From assembly GCF_019331715.1 (NCBI RefSeq), contig NZ_JAHBBG010000001.1, forward strand, positions 186,001-250,000: a stretch of 64,000 bases of DNA. The letters are read 5' to 3'. Positions 23,753 through 30,960 of the stretch are shown in pieces. A program made the position numbers and the translations under genes. The DNA is from Bifidobacterium simiiventris. Its GTDB lineage: Bacteria; Actinomycetota; Actinomycetes; Actinomycetales; Bifidobacteriaceae. Each line of letters opens with the position of its first letter. Position 1 is the first letter of the stretch. The notes beneath the pieces were generated by a model, which had not been told where the DNA came from, did no database searches, and saw only the letters and a program-made list of their open reading frames with translations.

Positions 23753-25038
23753 ATCGGCAGGTATGTCACCCGACCTACGATCTCAACGTTCGTTTCCGCC
23801 AGCACGTATGCCTCGTCTATGCCGCAGTTCGGCGAATCCAGCGCATGGTCGAGCGACGCGTGGGTCCGATACGACGATCCGGATTTGATCTCGAATACCA
23901 GCACGCGCCCTGCGGCTGTTTCGGTTACGAAATCAAGTTCTCCCATGCGTTTGCTGGCACAGTAGTATGTGGCGAATCCATGCGAGTTGAGTTCCTGCGC
24001 CACCGCGTTCTCATATACGCCGCCAACGTTCATGTTGGTCTTGCCATCAAGCAGATCGATGGATGCGCGCTTGATGAACGTACCGGTCAGCAGTCCGACA
24101 TCGGAATAGAACAGCTTGAACCGGCTGTCGTTCTTCGAGATGAGCAGCGGATGCCTTGGTTCCGTCGCATTGTATGTGGCGATCGCCACGTCCGCATTGA
24201 TCAGCCACAGGAATTCGTCCGTCACCTGATCGAACCTCTTGACGTTCTCGATCGAGCTGAATTTGAACCGCTTGCTGGTGCCGGTCAGTTCGCTGGGAAC
24301 AAGGTCGTAGATGTTCTGGATGACCAGCCGGTTCTCCTTGGGCGCATATTTGGCGATGTCCCGCTTGTATACGCGGATGATTTCGGACTGAGACACGCGC
24401 ACCTGATCGATGGTGCCGTTCTTCAGGAACGCGTTGACCGCATCGGGCATGCCGCCAACCAATAAATAGCGGTGGAACAGCTTCAGCAACCGTTCATGAA
24501 TGAAATCCGCCACCGGCGTGCGATCGGCGAATGCCTTGCGTGCCATCCGCCATGCTTCTTCCGGCAAACCGTTAGCCCAGCAGAACTCCTCGAAATCCAG
24601 CGGGAACATCTCAACCTGCGTGAGATACCCCCCAGGCAACGCATCCACGCCTTCCAGTTTCACCCCAAGCAGCGAGCCGGACAGAATGAAGTCGTACTCG
24701 CCCTTGTCGATCAGCAATTTGATATGCTCCATCACGTTCGGACATTCCTGAATCTCATCAAGGAATATGGCCGTCTCGTGAGGCACCAGCGGAATGCTGG
24801 CGACCACGGAAATACGAAGCATCAGATCGTCTGCATCCGTCGCCGCGGCGAACGACGAGCGTGCCGCACTGTCATCGGCAAGATTGATCTCCACTCGGCT
24901 ACGGTAATGCGCCTGCATGAATTCGCGCACCAGATACGTCTTGCCGATCTGACGAGCGCCCGTGACCAGCAACGCCTGCTTCGACTTGTCCCGCTTCCAG
25001 GACTCGAAGCACTCGTACGCCTTGCGTTTCAATGCCAT
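23719..25038 (-). CDS. AAA ATPase with DUF4143 domain
   Basis: 439 aa. Walker A GARQIGKT lies near residues 27-34, Walker B AIFLDEIQECPN near 90, and the C-terminal DUF4143 domain (SDVGLLTGTF, NVGGVYENAVAQEL, GELDFV, VFEIKSGSS) contains a nuclease-like ExK motif. This family is widespread as an orphan accessory gene with unknown function. GC content is visibly lower than in the flanks, and an AT-rich upstream stretch (25080-25220) supports acquisition by transfer. It ends inside the convergent VanZ gene. Confidence 0.88.
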   Translation of the reverse strand: MALKRKAYECFESWKRDKSKQALLVTGARQIGKTYLVREFMQAHYRSRVEINLADDSAARSSFAAATDADDLMLRISVVASIPLVPHETAIFLDEIQECPNVMEHIKLLIDKGEYDFILSGSLLGVKLEGVDALPGGYLTQVEMFPLDFEEFCWANGLPEEAWRMARKAFADRTPVADFIHERLLKLFHRYLLVGGMPDAVNAFLKNGTIDQVRVSQSEIIRVYKRDIAKYAPKENRLVIQNIYDLVPSELTGTSKRFKFSSIENVKRFDQVTDEFLWLINADVAIATYNATEPRHPLLISKNDSRFKLFYSDVGLLTGTFIKRASIDLLDGKTNMNVGGVYENAVAQELNSHGFATYYCASKRMGELDFVTETAAGRVLVFEIKSGSSYRTHASLDHALDSPNCGIDEAYVLAETNVEIVGRVTYLPIYMVAMFDADD

Positions 25039-25256
25039 GTATCAGACGCCTTCCACCCGCGTATCGTATGGGTCCCATATACATACTACGACTGACTGCA
25101 TTTTTCTACAATTTGACTACCCGGTTTTTCGCATTTTTCATAATTTCATATACTTGTTTTTTACACTTTTAACCATTTTCAACAAGCCTATTTCGACACT
25201 TTCGACACTTTCCGCAACATGACGAATTCATGTACGATCGATGCCTCGTCATTCTC

Positions 25257-25397
25257 GTCATTGAGTTACGGCCGTTTCGGAGACGAAAAAAGGCCGTAAC
25301 CCAGCAATGGTCCCGTCATTGAGTTACGGCCGTTTCGGGGACGGAAAAAGGCCGTAACCCAATGACGGACTCGTTGTCTTGTTGAGTTACGGCCTGA
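25257..25397. repeat. tandem GTTACGGCC hairpin repeats
   Basis: Two near-identical units (25257-25308 and 25315-25366) and a truncated third (25379-25397) each begin TTGAGTTACGGCC. Units one and two fold into hairpins with GTTACGGCC/GGCCGTAAC stems. In unit two the pairing extends to 17 bp with one mismatch. A related palindrome, TTACGGCCGTAA, is at 56609-56620. They lie between the AAA gene's AT-rich upstream stretch and the end of the isomerase gene, and may act as terminators. Upstream, 25085-25250 is AT-rich with no gene seen. Confidence 0.8.
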
Positions 25398-25469
25398 TGG
25401 ATCGGCGGATGATGGCCGATCCGTTGCGTCGCGCGCGGGATCGGCCGTACATACCGGATCAGCTGCGGA

Positions 25470-26357
25470 TCACAGCTGGGATTCGGCGGGCAGGGCCTCG
25501 ATGGCCTTGCGGGCGGCGACGAGGGCCTCCTCGAGCGGCTCGACCTGCGGATACCAGCGGCGCTCCCACTCCAAGGAGAGCGGGCCGGTGTAGCCGCCGT
25601 CCTTCAAGAGCTTGCAGCATTCGGCCAGCGGCACACGGCCGGTGCCCTGCAGCACCGGGGTCTGGTCGCCCGGGAACGCGCAGTCCTTGATCTGCACGAC
25701 GCCACGGCCGTTCACCAGATACGGTTTCAGATACTCGAACGTGGCGGCCGGCACCTCGCCGACGCGCCACGGGTGGGCCAGATCCCAGATGGAACCGGCC
25801 TGGTTGCCAGGAGCAAGACGATCCAGATAGTAGTGGATGATCGCGTTGCGCTCGCCGTTGGTGTGGCTGTCGTGCGTTTCGATGAGCGGCTGCACGCCGA
25901 GCTTGTCGGCGGTCGGCAGGGCGCGGGCGATGATCTCGGCGCCGCGCTTGGAGACGCCGGCGAGGTTCATACCCTTGGGCAGCACCATGCCGGGGAGCCT
26001 GTCCGGGTCCCAGCTCGGCTCGAGCGGCGCGGTCGGGAAGACGCGCACGTACTTGGCGCCGAGCACGGACGCCATGTGCAGGCAGTGTTCGAGGCTGGCG
26101 ACCAGTTCGTCGTCCTCGCGGTCGGTGTTGCACACCTGCACGCGCGAATCGACGCCGAAGATGGTCACGCCGGCCTTCTCGGCGAGTTCGTCGCGCATGG
26201 CCTTGAGTTCGTCGTCGGTCGAGGCCATCGTGAACTTCATCTCGTCGCCGACGGCGACCTCGATCTGCTTGACGCCGGTGTTCTTGAACGTGCGGGCGAG
26301 TTCGTCCATCGTATCGTACGGTGCGCCGAGGGTCGACGCGGCCAGTTCCCATGTCAT
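25470..26357 (-). CDS. sugar phosphate isomerase/epimerase-like TIM-barrel protein
   Basis: 295 aa, RBS AAAGGAA. It is a xylose-isomerase-like AP-endonuclease-2-fold protein. Metal-site segments include PLIETHDSHTNGE (Glu, His), GSIWDLAHPWRVGE (Asp, His), VVQIKDCAF and LSLEWERRWYP (Glu near the end). The family acts on sugars, keto sugars or inositol derivatives, and some members work with Gfo/Idh oxidoreductases. It lies 67 nt downstream of glycerate kinase on the same strand and is probably co-transcribed. The substrate is unknown. Confidence 0.85.
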   Translation of the reverse strand: MTWELAASTLGAPYDTMDELARTFKNTGVKQIEVAVGDEMKFTMASTDDELKAMRDELAEKAGVTIFGVDSRVQVCNTDREDDELVASLEHCLHMASVLGAKYVRVFPTAPLEPSWDPDRLPGMVLPKGMNLAGVSKRGAEIIARALPTADKLGVQPLIETHDSHTNGERNAIIHYYLDRLAPGNQAGSIWDLAHPWRVGEVPAATFEYLKPYLVNGRGVVQIKDCAFPGDQTPVLQGTGRVPLAECCKLLKDGGYTGPLSLEWERRWYPQVEPLEEALVAARKAIEALPAESQL

Positions 26358-26424
26358 GATTGATTCCTTTCGATTGTGCCGTCGGCGCGGCGGTCTCCCG
26401 ATTTGCTGGCGGTCGCGACCGCCA

Positions 26425-27561
26425 CTATCGCGTGAGGTTCAGCAGTCGTGTGACCTGTTCTGCGGTGCGGGTGACGTTGGCTGCGGCGTTGCGCAGAAGG
26501 TCGTCGAGGCTAGCCGCGCCGGGTGCGGTGCCGAAGACCGCGTCGATGCCGATTTCGTGGAGTTCCTCGATGCCGTCGCCGATGTGCCCGGCGATGGCGA
26601 TGACCGGTTTGCCGTGCCGTTTGGCGGTGGCGGCCACGCCGGCCGGTGTTTTGCCGAATTTGGTCTGGAAGTCGATCGATCCTTCGCCGGTGAACACGAT
26701 GTCGGCCCATTGCGCGGCTTCGTCGAGTCCCGCACGGTCGATCACCAGGTCGATGCCCGGACGGAATTCGACGTGCAGAAAGGCGAGCAGCGCCGCGCCG
26801 ATGCCGCCGGCGGCTCCCCCACCCGGCAATGCGGCGACGTTCGAGTCCAGTTGGCAGCCGGCGACCTCGGCGAAGCGGGTCAGTGCACAGTCGAGCAGCG
26901 CCACGTCATCCGCGGATGCGCCTTTCTGCGGTCCGAACACGGCGCTGGCGCCGTTGGGACCGGTCAGCGTGTTGGTCACGTCGCATGCGGCGATGATCGT
27001 CACGCCGTTCAGTCGCGGGTCGAGTCCGCTCATGTTGATCGCCTCCAGCTTGGCGAGCGCCGCCCCTCCCGGTTCGAGATCATGACCGTTCGCATCGAGC
27101 AGTCGCGCGCCGAGCGCCTTGAGTATGCCGGCGCCGGCGTCGTTGGTGGCGCTGCCGCCGAGGCCGACGATGATCGTCGTCGCGCCGGCGTCGAGCGCGG
27201 CCTTGATGAGTTCGCCGGTACCGTATGACGTGGTGATCAGCGGGTTGCGTTCGTCGGGCGCCAGCAGTGCCAGTCCGCTTGCTTCGGCGGTTTCCACGAC
27301 GGCGGTCGTGCCGTCGCCGAGCAGTGCGTATCTGGCGGCGGTCGGACGGCCGAGCGGGTCGTGCGCGATGGTGCGGCGCATCTGGCCGCCGGTCGCGTCG
27401 GACAATGCCTGTGCGGTGCCTTCGCCGCCGTCGGCCATCGGCACCATGCGGATGTCGGCATGGGGGTCGGCCTGTCGTATTCCCTGTGCCATCGCCTGTG
27501 CGGCCTCGTTGGCGGTCAGGCTCTCCTTGAAGGAGTCGGGAGCGCATACATATCGCGTCAT
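26425..27561 (-). CDS. glycerate kinase
   Basis: 378 aa from ATG 27561, the conserved family start MTRYVCAPDSFKESLTANEA. GlxK/GarK-type signatures include MADGGEGTAQALSDATGG, IVGLGGSATNDAGAGIL, GVTIIAACDVTNTLTGP and FTGEGSIDFQTKFGKTP. It phosphorylates D-glycerate, usually to 2-phosphoglycerate, feeding lower glycolysis. It is preceded by the box GGAAAGCGCTTACC and lies divergent from a LacI gene. The isomerase/epimerase-like gene follows. Confidence 0.92.
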   Translation of the reverse strand: MTRYVCAPDSFKESLTANEAAQAMAQGIRQADPHADIRMVPMADGGEGTAQALSDATGGQMRRTIAHDPLGRPTAARYALLGDGTTAVVETAEASGLALLAPDERNPLITTSYGTGELIKAALDAGATTIIVGLGGSATNDAGAGILKALGARLLDANGHDLEPGGAALAKLEAINMSGLDPRLNGVTIIAACDVTNTLTGPNGASAVFGPQKGASADDVALLDCALTRFAEVAGCQLDSNVAALPGGGAAGGIGAALLAFLHVEFRPGIDLVIDRAGLDEAAQWADIVFTGEGSIDFQTKFGKTPAGVAATAKRHGKPVIAIAGHIGDGIEELHEIGIDAVFGTAPGAASLDDLLRNAAANVTRTAEQVTRLLNLTR

Positions 27562-27593
27562 GGCTACCAGCCTACCGCACGACACGCCGGAAC

Positions 27594-27607
27594 GGAAAGC
27601 GCTTACC
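27594..27607 (-). promoter_or_regulatory. LacI operator before glycerate kinase
   Basis: GGAAAGCGCTTACC, 33 nt upstream of the glycerate kinase start, is identical (reverse strand) to the box at 2701-2714. Both sites likely answer to the divergent LacI protein (27711). Confidence 0.75.
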
Positions 27608-27660
27608 AATATATATCCAGCAAACCACTGTCGCAAGCCAAACGAAATACACGGTATACT

Positions 27661-27674
27661 GGTAAACGCTTAAT
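27661..27674 (+). promoter_or_regulatory. LacI box before its own gene
   Basis: GGTAAACGCTTAAT, 36 nt before the LacI start, keeps the GGTAA-CG-TTA pattern of the other boxes and suggests autoregulation. Confidence 0.55.
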
Positions 27675-27710
27675 ACTGTTTTCCGAAGATGCGCAAAGGA
27701 CAGTGACACC

Positions 27711-28817
27711 GTGGCAGAGCAGAACGACAAGACGGCCGCCCCCGCAACGCTGATGGACGTGGCGAAAAAGGCGGGCGTATCCATCGCCACCGCGTCCCGC
27801 GTGCTCAACGGCAGCACACGCAAGGTGCGCAACGATTCGTACGTGAAGGTGATGGAGGCAGCGAAACGGCTCAACTACCGTCCGAACGCCTACGCGCAGG
27901 CCGTGGCCAAAGGCACCGCACCGAGCATCGTGCTGCTCGTCTCCGATATCTCCGACCCGTATTTCGCCTCCGTCTCGCAGGCCGTGGTCAAGGCGGCCGG
28001 CGAGCAGGGCATCGCCGTGACGATCGGAGTCGCGGCCGGCCCCAAGGAGGAACTGGAGGCCGTGCGCAAGGCGGTGGCAACCCGCCCGCGCGGCATCATC
28101 ATCTCGGAAAGCGAATACGTGGACTCCCCCGAACGCAAGACGCTGGAGGCGGAGCTCAAGCAGTACGAGGCGTCGGGCGGCCGCGCGGTGTTCATTATGA
28201 ACCGCAATCTGCCGTTCCCGGCCGTGGATGTGGCCAACGAGGTCGGCGCGCGCGCGATCACCAAGCTCGTCGTCGACTCGGGCTACCGCAGGCCGGCGAT
28301 TCTGAAGGGCGACGACAACCATCGCTCGTCGCGCGAACGTCTGGCCGGCGTGATGGATGTGCTCGCCAAGGCCGGCATCGATGTCGATCCCGCGGCGGTG
28401 GTCAACGGGCGGTTCAGCCGCACCGAAGGATACGCGGCCGTCATGCAGATGGTGCGCTCCGGATTATTGACGGCCGGCGATGGCGCGGCGTACGGCGGGG
28501 CCGGCGTGGATTCGATCATCGCGTTGAACGACGTGATGGCGATCGGCGCGATGACCGCGCTTCGGGCGAACGGCATCGAACCGGGACGCGAGATCGGCAT
28601 CACCGGGTTCGGCGACATCCCCTATTCCGCGGACGTGCATCCGTCGCTGACCACCGTGCATCTGCCGCTGGCGGAAATGGGCCAGGCCGCGGTCGGACGC
28701 ATCCTGGCTGCGCCGGACGATACGGACGGCACCGTCTCCACGCAGTCCGCGAACCGGCTCATCTTCGTGCAGAGCGCGCCCGACATCGTCCTGCGCGAAT
28801 CCCTGCCAAGGCGCTGA
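27711..28817 (+). CDS. LacI family transcriptional regulator
   Basis: 368 aa from GTG 27711 with AAAGGACAG upstream. The helix-turn-helix head TLMDVAKKAGVSIATASRVL is followed by NYRPNAYAQAVAKG and a full sensor domain (ITGFGDIPYSADVHPSLTTV). It is divergent from glycerate kinase, with boxes in the shared 149-nt gap. It is the best candidate for the regulator of all GGAAAGCGCTTACC-like sites in the window. Confidence 0.9.
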   Translation: MAEQNDKTAAPATLMDVAKKAGVSIATASRVLNGSTRKVRNDSYVKVMEAAKRLNYRPNAYAQAVAKGTAPSIVLLVSDISDPYFASVSQAVVKAAGEQGIAVTIGVAAGPKEELEAVRKAVATRPRGIIISESEYVDSPERKTLEAELKQYEASGGRAVFIMNRNLPFPAVDVANEVGARAITKLVVDSGYRRPAILKGDDNHRSSRERLAGVMDVLAKAGIDVDPAAVVNGRFSRTEGYAAVMQMVRSGLLTAGDGAAYGGAGVDSIIALNDVMAIGAMTALRANGIEPGREIGITGFGDIPYSADVHPSLTTVHLPLAEMGQAAVGRILAAPDDTDGTVSTQSANRLIFVQSAPDIVLRESLPRR

Positions 28818-28877
28818 CCAACCCGTCACCGGCGGCAGAGTCTCCGCCCCGCGGCATCCACCGGCCGCCGTCCGGCA

Positions 28878-29813
28878 TCATGCCGCGAACCGCAGCCGGT
28901 ATTCCTTGGGCGTCGCGCCCAGTCGCCGCCGAAACACGCTGATGAAGTAGCTCGCCGAGGAGAAGCCACAAGCCCGCGCGATTTCGGCGATCGAGCCATC
29001 GGTGCCGGCCAGCAGACGCTTGGCCTCCTCGACGCGCCGCTCGGTCAGGTATTCGTTCGGCGTATGGCCGACGTACCGTTTGAACAGCATGCAGCATTGG
29101 CTGCGACTGACCCGTCCGGCCGCCGCGATGTCGTCCAGACTCAGCGGAGCCGCGAACCGCTGTTGGATCAGGCCCGTCATATTGAGCACGTCGATACGGC
29201 GACGCTGCTCGTCGGCATCCCGATCGTCATCGTCGCCGGAGGAGCCGAACCGATCAAGCACCGCGTCGAGCAGTCCGATCGCGGTGGCGACGGCGGGCAG
29301 CGGATCGATCGGCGTCCCGCTGTCAGCGGCGGCCTTTCGCCGATCGCCACGCAACTGCACGACCAGCCGGTCGATGCCGGCCAGCACGTCGAATTGCCAT
29401 GGCACGTTCGGCGACAATCGCATCGCATCGTCGCGATGCTGGTCGAACGCGCGTTCACAGCGCGCGGCGACATCTCCGGTCAATGATTCGACCAGCGACG
29501 GGCTGATCACCGCGCACGAGAACCAGCTTTCGAGACGTCCGGGAGAGAACCCATAGTGCAGTCGGTTGGCATTGACGACGAGTCCCTCGCCCGGCCGCAG
29601 CACGAACACCTCGCCGTTGACGAAATAGTGCAGGGTGCCGCTGATGACATGGATGTATTCGAGATCGCGATGCCAGTGGCACGGGCATCGGTAGTCGGCG
29701 TAGATCGACAGTGGGTCGCGCGACGCGTAGATCGGCAGTTCGGCGAGGTTGTAGCGGACCCGTTCCGACAGATCGGACAGCAGATCCAGACGCTTGTGCG
29801 TAGACTGCGGCAT
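28878..29813 (-). CDS. AraC family transcriptional regulator
   Basis: 311 aa. An N-terminal cupin-like sensor (HWHRDLEYIHVISGTLHYFV and VLRPGEGLVVNANRLHYGF) is followed by a C-terminal double helix-turn-helix (LSLDDIAAAGRVSRSQCCML, then SIAEIARACGFSSASYFISV). A possible RBS is GAAGGT. It is convergent with the LacI gene at 27711 and has no obvious target beside it. The inducer is probably a sugar, but that is a family-level guess. Confidence 0.88.
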   Translation of the reverse strand: MPQSTHKRLDLLSDLSERVRYNLAELPIYASRDPLSIYADYRCPCHWHRDLEYIHVISGTLHYFVNGEVFVLRPGEGLVVNANRLHYGFSPGRLESWFSCAVISPSLVESLTGDVAARCERAFDQHRDDAMRLSPNVPWQFDVLAGIDRLVVQLRGDRRKAAADSGTPIDPLPAVATAIGLLDAVLDRFGSSGDDDDRDADEQRRRIDVLNMTGLIQQRFAAPLSLDDIAAAGRVSRSQCCMLFKRYVGHTPNEYLTERRVEEAKRLLAGTDGSIAEIARACGFSSASYFISVFRRRLGATPKEYRLRFAA

Positions 29814-30030
29814 CGCGGACCTTCTTTCGTGCGGATGGCCGATATCGGCTGTTTGTACGATTTTGATATTACCATGACCGGTTTTGCTACCAATCAGCCA
29901 TCACGCAACATACGGAAACATATCATAATAAATAACTTCTTACTGCAGCAGAAGATACGAACACAGCACCGAATCACACCGTCCTGTAGATGATTCCGCT
30001 ATCTATGGGGCATACGTAAGGAGTATCATC

Positions 30031-30198
30031 ATGTCTGGTTTCCACGGTCTCATCGCACGTATCGCGACACTGTTCAACGAGGGACTGGCCGATTATTTCC
30101 GCATCTGCCGCCAGTGGATGCGCGAGCAGCTGGCCAACCCGGACGAGGACAACTGGCTCGCCATCTGGTACCCGGCATCGGTTGCCGACATGGCATGA
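30031..30198 (+). CDS. 55-aa small protein
   Basis: ATG 30031 is preceded by AAGGAG at an ideal distance. The product starts MSGFHGLIARIATLFNEGLA and ends WYPASVADMA. It is amphipathic and aromatic-rich (DYFRICRQWM, DNWLAIWYP), with no signal peptide. It lies 79 nt before a TetR gene on the same strand, separated from it by two inverted repeats. The function is unknown; a small membrane-surface or regulatory protein is possible. Confidence 0.7.
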   Translation: MSGFHGLIARIATLFNEGLADYFRICRQWMREQLANPDEDNWLAIWYPASVADMA

Positions 30199-30218
30199 AC
30201 CGCACCTTCGCCACACCC

Positions 30219-30275
30219 GTTTGACCATACCGACGTCTGGCGTACGACTGTACGCATCGCCGTGTATGGTCAAAC
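30219..30275. promoter_or_regulatory. nested inverted repeats, likely TetR operators
   Basis: GTTTGACCATAC (30219-30230) and GTATGGTCAAAC (30264-30275) are exact 12-nt inverted arms 33 nt apart. Between them, GCGTAC-GACT-GTACGC (30240-30255) forms a second palindrome. They overlap the start region of the TetR gene, so autoregulation is likely. Confidence 0.7.
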
Positions 30276-30277
30276 GC

Positions 30278-30841
30278 ATGAGCGACGGCAGACAACAGTC
30301 ACGACGGTTCGACCCCGAACGCAAGCAGCGCATCATTGACGCCTGTCTTGACGTGATCGCCGAACGCAGCGTAAGCGGCACGTCGCACCGCATCGTCGCG
30401 GCCGCGGCCGGAGTGCCGCTCGGGTCGATGACCTACCATTTCGACGGCATGGCCGACCTGCTGCATCAGGCGTTCGACCAGTACGCGCAGCAATGCATCG
30501 ACCGGTTCGCCGCGCGCATGGCCGGCGCGACGAACACCGACGAGGCCTGTGCGGCGATCACCGAGCATATCGCCGGAGCCGATCTGCTGGGCTCGCAGCG
30601 CGATCTGAACATCAACCTCGAGTTCTATACGCTGGCGGCCCGCGACCCCGCATACCGGGACATTTCCGAACGGTGGATGGCCGCCAGTCGCACGCAGATC
30701 GAACGGGTCTTCGACCCCGCGACCGCCGTACTGCTCGACGCGATGATCGAGGGACTGACCTTGCACCGGGCGCTGGGCACCACGCCGATCGACCCCGCCC
30801 TCATCGCCGAGGGCGTGCGCCGCCTGATCCGCGGCAGGTGA
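30278..30841 (+). CDS. TetR family transcriptional regulator
   Basis: 187 aa from ATG 30278 (MSDGRQQSRRFDPERKQRII). ATG 30266 and a longer frame to 30182 are also open, but none has a good RBS. The N-terminal helix-turn-helix (SHRIVAAAAGVPLGSMTYHF) is typical of TetR. The rest is a helical ligand domain of unknown specificity. Its start overlaps the inverted repeats at 30219-30275, and the 55-aa gene upstream may be its target. Confidence 0.85.
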   Translation: MSDGRQQSRRFDPERKQRIIDACLDVIAERSVSGTSHRIVAAAAGVPLGSMTYHFDGMADLLHQAFDQYAQQCIDRFAARMAGATNTDEACAAITEHIAGADLLGSQRDLNINLEFYTLAARDPAYRDISERWMAASRTQIERVFDPATAVLLDAMIEGLTLHRALGTTPIDPALIAEGVRRLIRGR

Positions 30842-30960
30842 TTTCACAGCATCAACGTGCGCTGCTTCGCACATCACCCCCTCCCCTGTCATCGTACCGC
30901 CGGTTGGGCGATCCTCGGCATGAGGTTCGTCCAACCTGCCGTCGTCGTATCAGCCGCCCG

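Noticed and set aside
22471..24465. 664-codon plus-strand frame running through the VanZ and AAA genes
   Set aside because: It joins out-of-frame VanZ sequence to antisense AAA sequence. It has no domain and no start signal.
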